Assembly (NCBI RefSeq): GCF_050231725.1
Contig: NZ_CP077172.1
Span: 620,001-684,000 of the forward strand
Source: Fusobacterium nucleatum_L
GTDB taxonomy: Bacteria > Fusobacteriota > Fusobacteriia > Fusobacteriales > Fusobacteriaceae
Direction of reading: 5' to 3'
Length of the DNA stretch: 64,000 bases
Part shown: piece after piece, positions 17,116-26,368 of the stretch
Numbering within the stretch: the stretch's first letter is position 1
How the letters are laid out: the number at the start of each line of letters is the position of its first letter
Notes under the pieces: model-generated
The model's database searches: none
Told to the model about the DNA's origin: nothing
What the model saw: only the letters and a program-made list of their open reading frames with translations
Position numbers and translations under genes: made by a program

Positions 17116-17295
17116 TTATTCAGCTGTTTCTAAAACTTGAGTTCCTTTGTAATCTCCACATTCTAAACAAACTCTGTGCGCTCTTTTAGGAGCTCCACAT
17201 TTTTCGCAAGTTACTAAACCTATTGCAGTTAGTGCATGGTGTGATCTTCTCATATTTTTCTTAGCTTTAGAAGTCTTTTTCTTAGGTACTGCCAT
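17116..17295 (-). CDS. rpmF: 50S ribosomal protein L32
   Basis: A 59-residue protein of the large ribosomal subunit. It starts [20 protein letters not shown], the standard L32 N-terminus, and contains a four-Cys zinc site, CEKCG and CLECG, so it is the zinc-binding form. The ribosome site AGGAGG is ten bases before the ATG. In many bacteria rpmF leads a fatty acid synthesis operon. Here it is followed only by a terminator. Confidence 0.96.
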
Positions 17296-17378
17296 TACAT
17301 TGCCTCCTCTTTTTCCTATTAATTATACCTTATTATAATACAAGATTTTTTGTTTTATGTCAAGTATCAATTTAGATT

Positions 17379-18473
17379 TTACACATTGAATAAAAACTCC
17401 ATTAAATCTCCATCTTGAACTATATAGTCTTTTCCTTCAAGTCTCAACACTCCATTTTCTTGAGACATTTTCCAACCAGAATTTTTTATAAAATTTTCAT
17501 AAGAAACAACTTTTGCTCTTATAAAACCTTTTTCAAAATCTGTATGTATTTCTCCTGCTGCCTTAGGTGCAGTGTCTCCTATTCTTATAGTCCAAGCTCT
17601 AACTTCCTTTACACCTGCTGTAAAATATGTTTGTAAACCTAGAAGTTTAAATCCTGCTTTTATAAGTCTATTAAGACCTGCTTCTTTAACACCTAATGTC
17701 TCTAAAAATTCTTTCTTACTTTCCTCATCCATCTCTTGTAATTCTGCTTCAACTTTCGCTGAAACTATTACAACTTCTGAACCAATTTTTTCTGCATAAT
17801 CCTTTACTAAATCTACATATTTATTTCCAGTTGCTAAGTCATCTTCAGCAACATTAGCTGCAAATATCATAGGTTTTAGTGTCAGTAATTGATAATTTTT
17901 TAAAATTTGTTTTTCATCATCAGTCAAATCTAAAGTCTTTACAAGTTTAAATTCTTCTAAATGCTTTTTTACTTTAGGTAATACAGACATTAATTCAACA
18001 GATTCCTTTATTTTATTTCTTGCTAATTTTTCATGTTTTTCTATAGCTTTATCAACAGTTTCTATATCTGCAAAAATCAACTCTGTATTTATTACTTCTA
18101 TATCACTTATAGGATTTACCTCTCCACTAACATGGATTACATTATCATCATCAAAACATCTTACAACCTGACAAATAGCCGAAGTTGCTCTAATGTTTGA
18201 TAAAAACTTGTTTCCTAGACCTTCCCCTTTTGAAGCTCCTTTTACCAGTCCTGCTATATCAACAAACTCAACAGTCGCAGGAACTATTCTCTCAGGATTT
18301 ATAATTTTTGCAAGTTCATTTAATCTTTCATCTGGAACAGTTACCATTCCAACATTTGGTTCTATTGTACAAAAAGGATAGTTTGCTGCCTCTGCTGCTC
18401 CTGCCTTCGTTATTGCATTAAATAATGTAGACTTTCCAACATTTGGTAGCCCCACAATTCCTATACCTATCAT
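17379..18473 (-). CDS. ychF: Redox-regulated ATPase YchF (Obg family)
   Basis: Cytosolic P-loop NTPase that binds ribosomes and prefers ATP to GTP. The 364 residues are normal for the family. The P-loop GLPNVGKST begins at residue 7, followed by FCTIEPNVG and DIAGLVKGASKGEGLGNKFL. The coiled-coil insertion lies around 130-190, and a C-terminal TGS domain at about 280-364. The ATPase-specific replacement of the NKxD motif is seen at MIFAANVAE. It is encoded just downstream of tpiA on the same strand, a 23-base gap. Confidence 0.97.
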   Translation of the reverse strand: MIGIGIVGLPNVGKSTLFNAITKAGAAEAANYPFCTIEPNVGMVTVPDERLNELAKIINPERIVPATVEFVDIAGLVKGASKGEGLGNKFLSNIRATSAICQVVRCFDDDNVIHVSGEVNPISDIEVINTELIFADIETVDKAIEKHEKLARNKIKESVELMSVLPKVKKHLEEFKLVKTLDLTDDEKQILKNYQLLTLKPMIFAANVAEDDLATGNKYVDLVKDYAEKIGSEVVIVSAKVEAELQEMDEESKKEFLETLGVKEAGLNRLIKAGFKLLGLQTYFTAGVKEVRAWTIRIGDTAPKAAGEIHTDFEKGFIRAKVVSYENFIKNSGWKMSQENGVLRLEGKDYIVQDGDLMEFLFNV

Positions 18474-18496
18474 TTAAAATTTCCTCCAATTTATTT

Positions 18497-19252
18497 TTAA
18501 TTTCCAGCTTTTATAATTTCAAAGAATGAATCTGCTTTTAATGAAGCTCCTCCAACAAGTCCACCATCAATATCTTCTTGGCTCAATAAATCTTTTGCAT
18601 TTTCAGGTTTCATTGAACCACCATATTGAATTACCATCTTATCAGCTACATCTTTTCCAAACATTTCTGCTAGAACATTTCTAACTTCTTTATGAGTTTC
18701 TTGTGCCATTTCAGGAGTTGCAGTCTTGCCTGTTCCTATAGCCCAAACTGGTTCATAAGCAACTATAACTTTTTCTGCCTCTTCTTTAGATAAATCAGCA
18801 AGTCCTCCTTTTATTTGTCTAGCTAAAACTTCAAGAGTTTTTCCACCTTCTCTTTCTTCTAACTTTTCACCAATACAAAGGATAGGTTTCATATCTATTT
18901 CTAAAACTGCTTTAACTTTTTGATTTATAAATTCATCACTTTCTTTAAAATATTCTCTTCTTTCAGAGTGACCTAAAATTACATAAGTAACTCCAATATC
19001 TTTTAACATTTTAGGAGAAATTTCTCCTGTATATGCTCCTTCTACTTTAGGATATACATTTTCTGCAGCTATTCTCACATTACTTCCTTCAACTGCTTTA
19101 ACTGCTTCTGAAAGACAAGTAAAAGGTGCTCCTATAACTATATCTACATTTTTTATATCCTTTGTTAAATCTTTTAATTGTGTTAATGTTTCAACAGCCT
19201 CTTTATTATTTTTGTACATTTTCCAGTTCCCTGCAATAACTAATCTTCTCAA
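18497..19252 (-). CDS. tpiA: Triosephosphate isomerase
   Basis: Glycolytic enzyme interconverting dihydroxyacetone phosphate and glyceraldehyde 3-phosphate. The 251 residues include the N-terminal GNWKMYKN with active-site Asn and Lys, HSERREYF with catalytic His near 95, VAYEPVWAIGTGKTA with catalytic Glu near 167, and the phosphate loop VGGASLKADSF near 235. It lies between a gene of unknown function and ychF on the same strand. The rest of lower glycolysis is not in the window. Confidence 0.98.
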   Translation of the reverse strand: MRRLVIAGNWKMYKNNKEAVETLTQLKDLTKDIKNVDIVIGAPFTCLSEAVKAVEGSNVRIAAENVYPKVEGAYTGEISPKMLKDIGVTYVILGHSERREYFKESDEFINQKVKAVLEIDMKPILCIGEKLEEREGGKTLEVLARQIKGGLADLSKEEAEKVIVAYEPVWAIGTGKTATPEMAQETHKEVRNVLAEMFGKDVADKMVIQYGGSMKPENAKDLLSQEDIDGGLVGGASLKADSFFEIIKAGN

Positions 19253-19272
19253 TTAAATTCCTCCTTAATTCA

Positions 19273-19884
19273 TTAAAATATTACTTTTTTTTGTTCTAAA
19301 TCTTCCAATATATTTTGATAATAATAATCTATATTAGTTTTAAAATTTTCTAGTATATCTGAAATACAATAATCTAATGTACTTACATAAGCAACATAAT
19401 CTTTTTTTTCTTTCAATTCGCCTAATATTGATAATTCTTGTCTAAAAGTCTCCATTGTTTCTTGTAAAGCACTAATAGCAAAAGCATAATTTTCTACTAA
19501 AAAAAATAATAAATCTGAAAACCAATTTAAAAAACTATCAGTTTCTTCAATATCAATTTCAGAAATTTTTTCATTTTCTTCTATTATTTGTTGAAAACCC
19601 ATTTTTACTTCAAAATATGTATCAATATATTCTTTTGAAATAGTTAAAGAATCTAATACTAAATCTGTATAAGATTTTGTTTCAACTTCCATTATATTAT
19701 GTCTATCCATATCAATATCTATATCCCACATTACTGGATTCTGTATATTGTTGCCATTGATATAAATATTCTGTATTACTTTTTCATGTTTTTCTAATTT
19801 CTTACTTATAGCTTTTAAGATTTTCCCTAAATCTTTGCTACGTCTACCAAAATTTGTTTTTTGGTTATCTATATATACTTCCAT
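19273..19884 (-). CDS. Conserved hypothetical protein, acidic
   Basis: I do not recognise this 203-residue protein. It is acidic and probably cytosolic, with no signal peptide or membrane segment. It seems mainly helical after residue 70. The N-terminal part (MEVYIDNQKTNFGRRSKDLGK) reads like a small strand-helix unit. The repeated EEN/EE and Leu spacing near 95-125 could form helical bundles. It sits between comF and tpiA with short gaps, so it is probably co-transcribed with them. The ribosome site AAGGAGA precedes the ATG. Confidence 0.65.
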   Translation of the reverse strand: MEVYIDNQKTNFGRRSKDLGKILKAISKKLEKHEKVIQNIYINGNNIQNPVMWDIDIDMDRHNIMEVETKSYTDLVLDSLTISKEYIDTYFEVKMGFQQIIEENEKISEIDIEETDSFLNWFSDLLFFLVENYAFAISALQETMETFRQELSILGELKEKKDYVAYVSTLDYCISDILENFKTNIDYYYQNILEDLEQKKVIF

Positions 19885-19897
19885 ATCTTCTCCTTAA

Positions 19898-20545
19898 CTA
19901 CTCCATAATGAAGTGTCTTGCTACTGCTATTGAAAACACCTTTATATTGATATTTTCATTATTTTTTTTAAGTTCTTCACTTATAGAATAAATAGTTGCT
20001 CCACTTGTTACAATATCATCGACTATTAAAACATTTTTATTATCTAATTTCAAGTTATTTTTAAATGCTTTATCAACATTTTTTTCCCTTTTTTTATTAT
20101 CTTTCAAAGAATACATATGTTTAGTGTTCTTTATTCTCTTAATTTTTTTATACTTAATATTTAAACAATCTAAGAGATATTCAATTTGATTGAAACCTCT
20201 CTCTATTTCTCTTTCTTTGCTTATAGGAACTGGTATTATTACATCTATTTTTTCTCTTTCTATTAACTGAAAAATAGGGTTTTTCACTATAAAAGCTATA
20301 TCTTTTACTAAATTTTTTCTATTTCTTAGTTTATAATCAGAAATAATTTGTCTAATAGATTTTTCATAGATGTAAAGGTAATAAAATTCATCTTTATTTT
20401 TTAAAAAAGCTTCTCTTTTTAATTTTTCTAAACATTTAGAACAAATATATCCCTCTCTATCAAGCTTTTTACAACAATAGGAACATTTGTTATCAAAAAG
20501 TAAAAATTTTAAACTTTCTTTAATAAGTTCCTTCAACTTCAGCAT
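19898..20545 (-). CDS. ComF family phosphoribosyltransferase-like protein
   Basis: About 215 residues. The N-terminal part holds a four-Cys zinc finger (CSYCCKKLDREGYICSKC, about 23-40), typical of ComF/GntX proteins. The C-terminal half is a type I phosphoribosyltransferase fold with the PRPP loop NVLIVDDIVTSGATI near residue 172. PVPISKEREIERGFNQ near 110 is another strong family marker. ComF helps DNA uptake during competence in some bacteria, although the substrate is unknown. The frame begins at a TTG at 20548; I prefer the ATG at 20545. It overlaps the end of the zinc-ribbon gene by about 26 bases. Confidence 0.85.
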   Translation of the reverse strand: MLKLKELIKESLKFLLFDNKCSYCCKKLDREGYICSKCLEKLKREAFLKNKDEFYYLYIYEKSIRQIISDYKLRNRKNLVKDIAFIVKNPIFQLIEREKIDVIIPVPISKEREIERGFNQIEYLLDCLNIKYKKIKRIKNTKHMYSLKDNKKREKNVDKAFKNNLKLDNKNVLIVDDIVTSGATIYSISEELKKNNENINIKVFSIAVARHFIME

Positions 20546-20747
20546 CAACCTTACACTTCTCCTTCACAGTTTCATCATCTACAATTTTTGCTGAATAAAA
20601 TTCTGTATATCCACAATTTAAACAAGTTTTAGCATAATAAGTATTAAGTTCTATTTTAATGAAATTTTTCTTTTTTTCTGGTAAGACAATGCTCTTTTCC
20701 TCATAGTTTCTACATCTACATTTAGGACAACTAAAAGCCAACTTCAT
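20520..20747 (-). CDS. Small zinc-ribbon protein
   Basis: About 75 residues starting MKLAFSCPKCRCRNYEEKS. Two CxxC-type pairs (CPKC with a further Cys, and CLNCGYTEFY) form a zinc ribbon, a fold often used for nucleic acid or protein contact. The function is unknown. The frame extends four codons upstream to a TTG, but the ATG at 20747 is more plausible. It overlaps both the yraN gene and the comF gene, so the three are one tightly packed unit of possibly DNA-related genes. Confidence 0.75.
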   Translation of the reverse strand: MKLAFSCPKCRCRNYEEKSIVLPEKKKNFIKIELNTYYAKTCLNCGYTEFYSAKIVDDETVKEKCKVDAEVEGTY

Positions 20748-21093
20748 CACCCCACACAATATTTTTTATCCAATCTAGCTTATCTCCCAAATAGCTCATA
20801 CAGTCAAATCTTATCTTATAATCTTGATAATTTTTAGACTGTATATAGTAGCTAGCTAGTTTCAAAATCTTCATGATTTTTCTTCTATCCACTGCTTCAT
20901 AACCATAACCAAATTTATTTGTCTTTCTATATTTTACCTCAATAAATACAATTTCTTTATTCTTTTCTGCAATTATATCAATTTCACCAAATCTATTTTG
21001 ATAGTTTCTTTCAAGTATTTTATAGTTTTCTTCAATTAAAATCTCAACACTTTTATCTTCATATTTATTTCCTACTTCTCTTGTATTCAACAT
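20731..21093 (-). CDS. YraN family (UPF0102) nuclease-like protein
   Basis: About 120 residues of the UPF0102/YraN family, which has a Holliday-junction-resolvase-like restriction endonuclease fold. The core motif is visible: GEIDIIAEKNKEIVFIEVKYRK near residues 38-58, with Asp and E-x-K as expected catalytic residues. The frame opens at a GTG at 21099; I prefer the ATG at 21093. It follows rnhB closely, as in many bacteria, and overlaps the next small gene. The exact substrate is not known. Confidence 0.9.
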   Translation of the reverse strand: MLNTREVGNKYEDKSVEILIEENYKILERNYQNRFGEIDIIAEKNKEIVFIEVKYRKTNKFGYGYEAVDRRKIMKILKLASYYIQSKNYQDYKIRFDCMSYLGDKLDWIKNIVWGDEVGF

Positions 21094-21115
21094 AATCACA
21101 AAACCTTTTTTATTG

Positions 21116-21736
21116 TTATTCTTCAGTTTCAGCTAATATTTTCCTTAAAAATACCTTTCTATGTACACCCTCGATAACTCCCTTATCTTTAATTGCTTCT
21201 ATATGTGCTTTTGTTCCATATCCCTTATGTTTTTCAAACTTATAATCAGGATAGACTATAGATAATTCTTTCATAAATCTATCTCTTGTTACCTTAGCTA
21301 TTATAGATGCTGCTGCGATACTAAGACTTTTAGCATCTCCTTTAACTATTGGTAGTTGTTTTCCTGTATACTCTTTTATCTTTAAATTTCCATCAACTAA
21401 AACAATGTATTCTTTATCTTTTTTTAAATTTTTTAAATCATTTAATGCTCTTCTCATTGCCAAAAAATCTGCATTTAAAATATTTAATTTATCTATCTCT
21501 TCAACTGAAGAAATTCCAATAGCTACATCAAAATTTTTCATTATTATATCATATAGTTTTTCTCTTTTTTTTTCAGTCAATTTTTTAGAATCATTTATTT
21601 CATCTAATTCTTCTGTATATTCTTTTAATATTACAGCTGCTGCAACAACAGGACCCGCAAGAGGACCTCTACCTGCCTCATCAACACCTATAACATTTTT
21701 ATATTCTAAATCATAAAGATATAATGGGTTATCCAT
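21116..21736 (-). CDS. rnhB: Ribonuclease HII
   Basis: Removes RNA, especially single ribonucleotides, from DNA duplexes. With the start at 21736 the protein is 206 residues, a normal size. VIGVDEAGRGPLAGPVVAAA carries the catalytic Asp-Glu pair near residues 19-20; ILVDGNLKI-like VLVDGN and SIIAKVTRDRFM follow. The frame is open 32 codons further upstream, but that extension has no family similarity. GGAGGAAATT sits right before the ATG at 21736, which decides the start. Confidence 0.96.
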   Translation of the reverse strand: MDNPLYLYDLEYKNVIGVDEAGRGPLAGPVVAAAVILKEYTEELDEINDSKKLTEKKREKLYDIIMKNFDVAIGISSVEEIDKLNILNADFLAMRRALNDLKNLKKDKEYIVLVDGNLKIKEYTGKQLPIVKGDAKSLSIAAASIIAKVTRDRFMKELSIVYPDYKFEKHKGYGTKAHIEAIKDKGVIEGVHRKVFLRKILAETEE

Positions 21737-21847
21737 AATTTCCTCCACATATGCTTTGTTAGATATAAAAATAAGTGAGTTTCTTACGATGCGAATTCTT
21801 AATTTTTTATCGTTAAGAAATTTAGCTAGCAATCAACTATTTTTATA
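21737..21847 (-). other. Intergenic segment with a 16-mer also found at 40.5 kb
   Basis: The minus strand of this gap begins near 21835 with ATTGCTAGCTAAATTT, which also occurs exactly at about 40493-40508 upstream of the acetyltransferase gene. In both places it lies just before a start codon and keeps an upstream extension of the following frame open. It may be a dispersed repeat family, but two copies in this window cannot prove it. Confidence 0.35.
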
Positions 21848-22792
21848 TCAACTGTATTTTTCTATATTAAATTTTAATTTTTTAGCAACTTCTATAAAAT
21901 CATCAAATAATTTCCCTTTGAATACATATTCTTTATTATCCAAAGGATTTAAAAATTCCAATTTATAAGCATGTAACATCTGTCTTTTTATATTTTTATC
22001 TTCTGTTCCATAGACAGAATCTCCCAGTATCACATGGTTTATACTTTTCATATGCACTCTAATTTGATGAGTTCTTCCAGTTTCAATAGCTACCTCTACC
22101 AAAGAATAACCTTCAACTTGTTCTACAACTTTATAATTAGAAATAGCAAGTTTACCATTATCTTTAACAACTGCCATTTTTTTTCTATCTTTTGTATCTC
22201 TACCAATTAGATTTTCAATTCTTCCACTTAAATTTTCTTCTGAAAAATTTCCTTTCACCATACACAAATATGTCTTATGTATAGTTTTATCAATGAACAT
22301 TGAAGCTAATTTTGCATGAGCATAATTATTTTTGGCTACCAATATTAAACCACTTGTATCCTTATCAAGTCTATGTATTATACCTGGTCTTATATTTCCA
22401 TTCACAGAAGATAAATTATTTGTATAATATAGAAGTGCATTGACTAAAGTTCCTGTATAGTTACCATAAGCTGGATGAACAACCATACCATAACTCTTAT
22501 TTATAACTATGAAATCATCATTTTCATAAATAACATCTAACGGAATATTCTCAGGCTCAATATCAATATTTTCTTCCTCTGGTATTGAAACCTCTATCTT
22601 TTCTCCTATTTTTAATTTTCTTCCATTTTTATTTATAGTTTTTGAATTTACTTTTACATAATTATTATCTATTAATTTTTCTAAATATGAACGAGTAGCT
22701 TCTTCTATTTGTTCACTTAAATATTTATCTAATCTCATTCCTTCATATTCAAAATTGACTTCAAACTCAAATTTTTCTTTTATATTCTCCAT
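21848..22792 (-). CDS. rluD: RluD-family 23S rRNA pseudouridine synthase
   Basis: Converts specific uridines of 23S rRNA to pseudouridine. The 314-residue protein has an N-terminal S4 RNA-binding domain (about 14-75, RLDKYLSEQIEEATRSYLEKL), a catalytic domain with the hallmark HRLDKDTSGLILVAKN and catalytic Asp near 143, and RTHQIRVHMKSI near 240. The RluA/RluC/RluD subtypes are hard to separate. The S4 domain and the length favour RluD or RluC-like. It lies between ybaK and rnhB. Confidence 0.9.
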   Translation of the reverse strand: MENIKEKFEFEVNFEYEGMRLDKYLSEQIEEATRSYLEKLIDNNYVKVNSKTINKNGRKLKIGEKIEVSIPEEENIDIEPENIPLDVIYENDDFIVINKSYGMVVHPAYGNYTGTLVNALLYYTNNLSSVNGNIRPGIIHRLDKDTSGLILVAKNNYAHAKLASMFIDKTIHKTYLCMVKGNFSEENLSGRIENLIGRDTKDRKKMAVVKDNGKLAISNYKVVEQVEGYSLVEVAIETGRTHQIRVHMKSINHVILGDSVYGTEDKNIKRQMLHAYKLEFLNPLDNKEYVFKGKLFDDFIEVAKKLKFNIEKYS

Positions 22793-22844
22793 AATATTTT
22801 CCTGTATTTTTCTTTATTCTTAGTTTATTTTAACATAAAATATT

Positions 22845-23333
22845 TTAAAATTCTATATTCACATCTTCAATGATATCCCCAACTACCATTTTTAAATAGT
22901 CAACTAATTTTTGTGCTTCTATCTCTATTTGTAATCCTCTTAAACCACCACTAATTAAAATAGTTTTATTATCCAAAGCAGATTCATGAATAAAAATAGA
23001 ATGTTTTTTCTTTATCCCAATAGGAGAGCAACCTCCTCTAATATATCCTGTCATTGATAATAAGTCCTTCATTGGCAACATTTCAAGTTTTTTATTACCT
23101 GAAAGTTTCGCCAATTTTTTTAAATCTAACTTTTCGATTCCTGGAATACAAGCAACCACCATTTCTCTTTTTTCACTCAATAAAACTAAAGTTTTAAAAA
23201 CTCTTGTAATATCCTCATTAGTTTTTAATGCTACACTTACTGCATCTAAATGCTCTTCATCAACCTCATATTCTCTAACAATGTGCTCTATTTTATGATT
23301 TTCTAATTCTCTAATAGCATTTGTCTTTTTCAT
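22845..23333 (-). CDS. ybaK: Cys-tRNA(Pro)/Cys-tRNA(Cys) deacylase, YbaK/EbsC type
   Basis: A 162-residue editing enzyme that hydrolyses mischarged Cys-tRNA(Pro). It starts MKKTNAIRELENHKIEH, a usual YbaK N-terminus. VFKTLVL near residue 46 contains the conserved Lys, and MTGYIRGGCSPIGIKKKHSIFI near 95-116 is the YbaK signature. The length is normal. It is the first gene of the minus-strand run down to ychF, divergent from the citrate genes. Confidence 0.92.
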   Translation of the reverse strand: MKKTNAIRELENHKIEHIVREYEVDEEHLDAVSVALKTNEDITRVFKTLVLLSEKREMVVACIPGIEKLDLKKLAKLSGNKKLEMLPMKDLLSMTGYIRGGCSPIGIKKKHSIFIHESALDNKTILISGGLRGLQIEIEAQKLVDYLKMVVGDIIEDVNIEF

Positions 23334-23493
23334 TTTACACTTCCTTATTTAAAACATGTTTATATTTAGATTAAAAAAGTATTTTCTTAACCATTTTTAT
23401 ACTTCTATCTATTTAAAATTTACATAATGTTTGATTTATGTTTTTTATCTTTATTCTACCATAAATTATAAAAATTTAAAGATTTTATATCGC

Positions 23494-23522
23494 TTTACAA
23501 AAGTATATATAAATAGTATAAT
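23494..23522 (+). promoter_or_regulatory. Probable promoter of the citrate cluster
   Basis: TTTACA (23494-23499), 17-base spacer, perfect TATAAT (23517-23522), about 42 bases ahead of the symporter start. No operator could be identified in the 230-base divergent gap. Confidence 0.7.
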
Positions 23523-23563
23523 AGGGCAAATTTTATCATTTATTTATTATTAGGAGGATTTTA

Positions 23564-24928
23564 ATGGCAAAAAAAAATTTTAAAGAATTATTTGACCCTA
23601 AGGAGTCTAAGTGGGGTGGAATAAGTTTACCAATGTTCTTATGTGCATTGATAGTTGTTGCTATCATTGTCTATGTTCCTTTTGGATTAGACAAGGAAGG
23701 CAACCCTGGAAGTTTTCTAAGAGCTAATTTCTTAATTATGTTCTCAGCACTTGCTGTATTTGGTTTACTTTTTGGAGAAATTGGAGATAGAATCCCTATT
23801 TGGAATGATTATATAGGTGGAGGAACTATTCTAGTTTTCTTTATGGCTGCTGTATTCGGAACTTATAATTTAGTACCTGAAAACTTTATGAAAGCTGTAA
23901 AGATTTTCTATGGAAAACAACCAGTAAACTTTTTGGAAATGTTCATTCCTGCTTTGATTGTTGGATCTGTTTTAACTGTTGATAGAAAAACTCTTATAAA
24001 ATCTATAAGTGGATATATCCCCTTAATTATTATTGGAGTTGTTGGGGCATCAGTTGGTGGAATAGTTGTTGGACTTGTGTTTGGAAAAGCACCAATGGAT
24101 GTTATGATGAACTATGTACTTCCTATAATGGGTGGAGGAACTGGAGCTGGAGCAGTCCCTATGTCTGAAATGTGGGCTTCAAAAACTGGTAGACCTGCAG
24201 CAGAATGGTTTGGATTTGCTATTTCTATTTTAAGTATAGCTAATGTTTTTGCAATATTATGTGGAGCTTTACTTAAAAAAGTAGGAGAAGCTAAACCTAA
24301 TCTAACTGGTAATGGAGAATTACTTATAGATAATACAAAAGAAGCTATAAGAGATAAAGAAGTTGAAGTTAAACCTGAACTTACAGATACAACTGCTGCT
24401 TTTATTTTAACAGGTGTTTTATTTATGGTAGCTCATATCTTAGGAGAACTTTGGGAAAGTCTTAATATAGGATTTGATTTACACCGTTTAGTTTTCTTAA
24501 TTCTTTTAACTATGTTCTTAAATATAGCTAACCTAGTTCCTGATAAAATTAAAGCTGGAGCAAAAAGAATGCAAACTTTCTTCTCTAAACATACAATTTG
24601 GGTACTAATGGCTGCTGTTGGATTTACAACAGACGTAAAAGAAATTATAGCAGCTGCTGCACCTTCTAATATACTAATTGCTCTTGCAATAGTTCTAGGA
24701 GCAGTTGGATTTATTATGTTAGTTGCTAAAAAGATGAAATTTTTCCCTGTTGAAGCTGCTATCACTGCTGGACTTTGTATGGCAAATAGAGGAGGAGCTG
24801 GAGACGTTGCTGTATTAGGTGCTGCTGATAGAATGGAACTTATGTCATTTGCTCAAATCTCATCTCGTATTGGTGGAGCTATGATGTTAGTACTAGGATC
24901 TTTAATGTTTAGTTTCTTTGCATCATAA
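23564..24928 (+). CDS. 2-hydroxycarboxylate (citrate:Na+) symporter
   Basis: Inner-membrane symporter of the 2HCT family (CitS/CitP/MaeN group), 454 residues, about 11 transmembrane segments. The two re-entrant loops of the family are visible: GGGTGAGAVPMSEMW near 188 and CMANRGGAGDVAVLGAA near 405. Its position directly ahead of oxaloacetate decarboxylase and citrate lyase genes makes citrate the most likely substrate; malate-type members exist. The ribosome site AGGAGG precedes the ATG. A hairpin without a T run separates it from the next gene. Confidence 0.92.
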   Translation: MAKKNFKELFDPKESKWGGISLPMFLCALIVVAIIVYVPFGLDKEGNPGSFLRANFLIMFSALAVFGLLFGEIGDRIPIWNDYIGGGTILVFFMAAVFGTYNLVPENFMKAVKIFYGKQPVNFLEMFIPALIVGSVLTVDRKTLIKSISGYIPLIIIGVVGASVGGIVVGLVFGKAPMDVMMNYVLPIMGGGTGAGAVPMSEMWASKTGRPAAEWFGFAISILSIANVFAILCGALLKKVGEAKPNLTGNGELLIDNTKEAIRDKEVEVKPELTDTTAAFILTGVLFMVAHILGELWESLNIGFDLHRLVFLILLTMFLNIANLVPDKIKAGAKRMQTFFSKHTIWVLMAAVGFTTDVKEIIAAAAPSNILIALAIVLGAVGFIMLVAKKMKFFPVEAAITAGLCMANRGGAGDVAVLGAADRMELMSFAQISSRIGGAMMLVLGSLMFSFFAS

Positions 24929-24948
24929 AAATTTAAAATAAAATTAGT

Positions 24949-24978
24949 ATTACAGCTAGGATTTTTACTAGCTGTAAT
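24949..24978 (+). other. Hairpin between symporter and oadA genes
   Basis: ATTACAGCTAG-type arms (24949-24959 and 24968-24978) with an 8-base loop. With only a poor T stretch after it, this looks like a partial terminator or mRNA-stabilising hairpin that could set a higher level of symporter mRNA. Confidence 0.5.
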
Positions 24979-25021
24979 TCATTTCAAGAGAATAAACTAA
25001 AAATAGAATGGAGGAATTGCG

Positions 25022-26368
25022 TTGAATAAGATTAAAATTATGGAAACTTGTCTAAGAGATGGACATCAATCACTTATGGCAACTCGTTTAACAACTGCTG
25101 AAATGTTACCTATAATTGAAAAATTAGATAGTGTTGGTTATCATTCTTTAGAAATGTGGGGAGGAGCGACTTTTGACTCTGCCATAAGATTTTTAAACGA
25201 AGATCCTTGGGAAAGACTTAGAGAAATCAAAAAAAGAGTTAAAAATACAAAACTTCAAATGTTACTTAGAGGTCAAAACCTACTAGGTTATCGTATCTAT
25301 CCTGATGATATAGTTGAAAGATTTGTAAAAAAATCTATAGAAAATGGAATAGATATAGTTCGTATATTTGATGCTTTAAATGATGTTCGTAACTTAAAAA
25401 CTGCTTGTGAAGCTACAAAAAAATATGGTGGACATGCTCAACTTGCAATGAGTTACACTATCAGTCCTGTTCACACAATTGAATATTATAGAAATCTAGC
25501 TTTAGAAATGCAAGAAATTGGTGCAGACTCTATTGCTATAAAAGACATGTCTGGAATTTTATTACCAGAAGTCGCTTATAAGTTAGTTAAAGAATTAAAA
25601 TCTGTTTTAAGAGTTCCTCTTGAAATACACACACATGCTACAGCTGGACTTGCAAGTATGACTTACATGAAAGCTATTGAAGCAGGAGCAGATATAATTG
25701 ACACTGCTATATCTCCATTATCTGGTGGAACTTCTCAACCTGCTACTGAAAGTATTGTTAGAACTTTACAAGGAACTGAAAGAGAAACTGGTTTTGATTT
25801 AGAATTATTAAAAGAAATAGCAGAATATTTCAAACCTATAAGAGCAAAATATTTACAAGAAGGAATATTAAATCCTCAAGCTCTTATGACAGAACCTAGT
25901 ATAGTTGAATACCAATTACCTGGTGGAATGCTATCTAACTTCCTTTCTCAATTAAAAATGCAAAAAGCTGAACATAAATATGAAGAAGTATTAAGAGAAA
26001 TTCCAAGAGTAAGAGCTGACTTAGGGTATCCACCTCTAGTTACTCCACTTAGCCAAATGGTAGGAACACAAGCTATATTTAATATTTTAACTGGACAAAG
26101 ATATAAATTAGTTCCAAATGAAATCAAAAACTATGTGAGAGGACTTTATGGAAAAACTCCAGTGCCTATATCTGAAGAAATCAAAAAACTTATCATAGGT
26201 AATGAAGAAGTATTCACAGGAAGACCTGCTGATAAATTAGCAGCTGAATATGATAAATTAGTTGAAGAAACTAGAGAATTTGCAAGAACAGAAGAAGATG
26301 TGCTATCTTATGCCCTTTTCCCACAAGTTGCAAAAGATTTCTTAATAAAGAAATATGAAAATGAATAA
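25022..26368 (+). CDS. oadA: Oxaloacetate decarboxylase alpha subunit (carboxyltransferase domain)
   Basis: Carboxyltransferase that takes the carboxyl group of oxaloacetate, made by citrate lyase, and passes it to biotin. METCLRDGHQSLMATRL near the N-terminus, RIFDALNDVRN near 115, AIKDMSGILLP near 176 and EIHTHATAG near 209 are the metal and substrate-binding motifs. At 448 residues it lacks the C-terminal biotinyl domain of many OadA proteins, so the biotin carrier must be a separate gene, not in this window. It starts with TTG; GGAGG lies seven bases ahead and supports this start. It overlaps citG by 14 bases. Confidence 0.93.
   Translation: MNKIKIMETCLRDGHQSLMATRLTTAEMLPIIEKLDSVGYHSLEMWGGATFDSAIRFLNEDPWERLREIKKRVKNTKLQMLLRGQNLLGYRIYPDDIVERFVKKSIENGIDIVRIFDALNDVRNLKTACEATKKYGGHAQLAMSYTISPVHTIEYYRNLALEMQEIGADSIAIKDMSGILLPEVAYKLVKELKSVLRVPLEIHTHATAGLASMTYMKAIEAGADIIDTAISPLSGGTSQPATESIVRTLQGTERETGFDLELLKEIAEYFKPIRAKYLQEGILNPQALMTEPSIVEYQLPGGMLSNFLSQLKMQKAEHKYEEVLREIPRVRADLGYPPLVTPLSQMVGTQAIFNILTGQRYKLVPNEIKNYVRGLYGKTPVPISEEIKKLIIGNEEVFTGRPADKLAAEYDKLVEETREFARTEEDVLSYALFPQVAKDFLIKKYENE

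Noticed and set aside
21737..21832. Longer RNase HII start at 21832
   Set aside because: The 32 extra residues have no family match and a strong ribosome site precedes the ATG at 21736.
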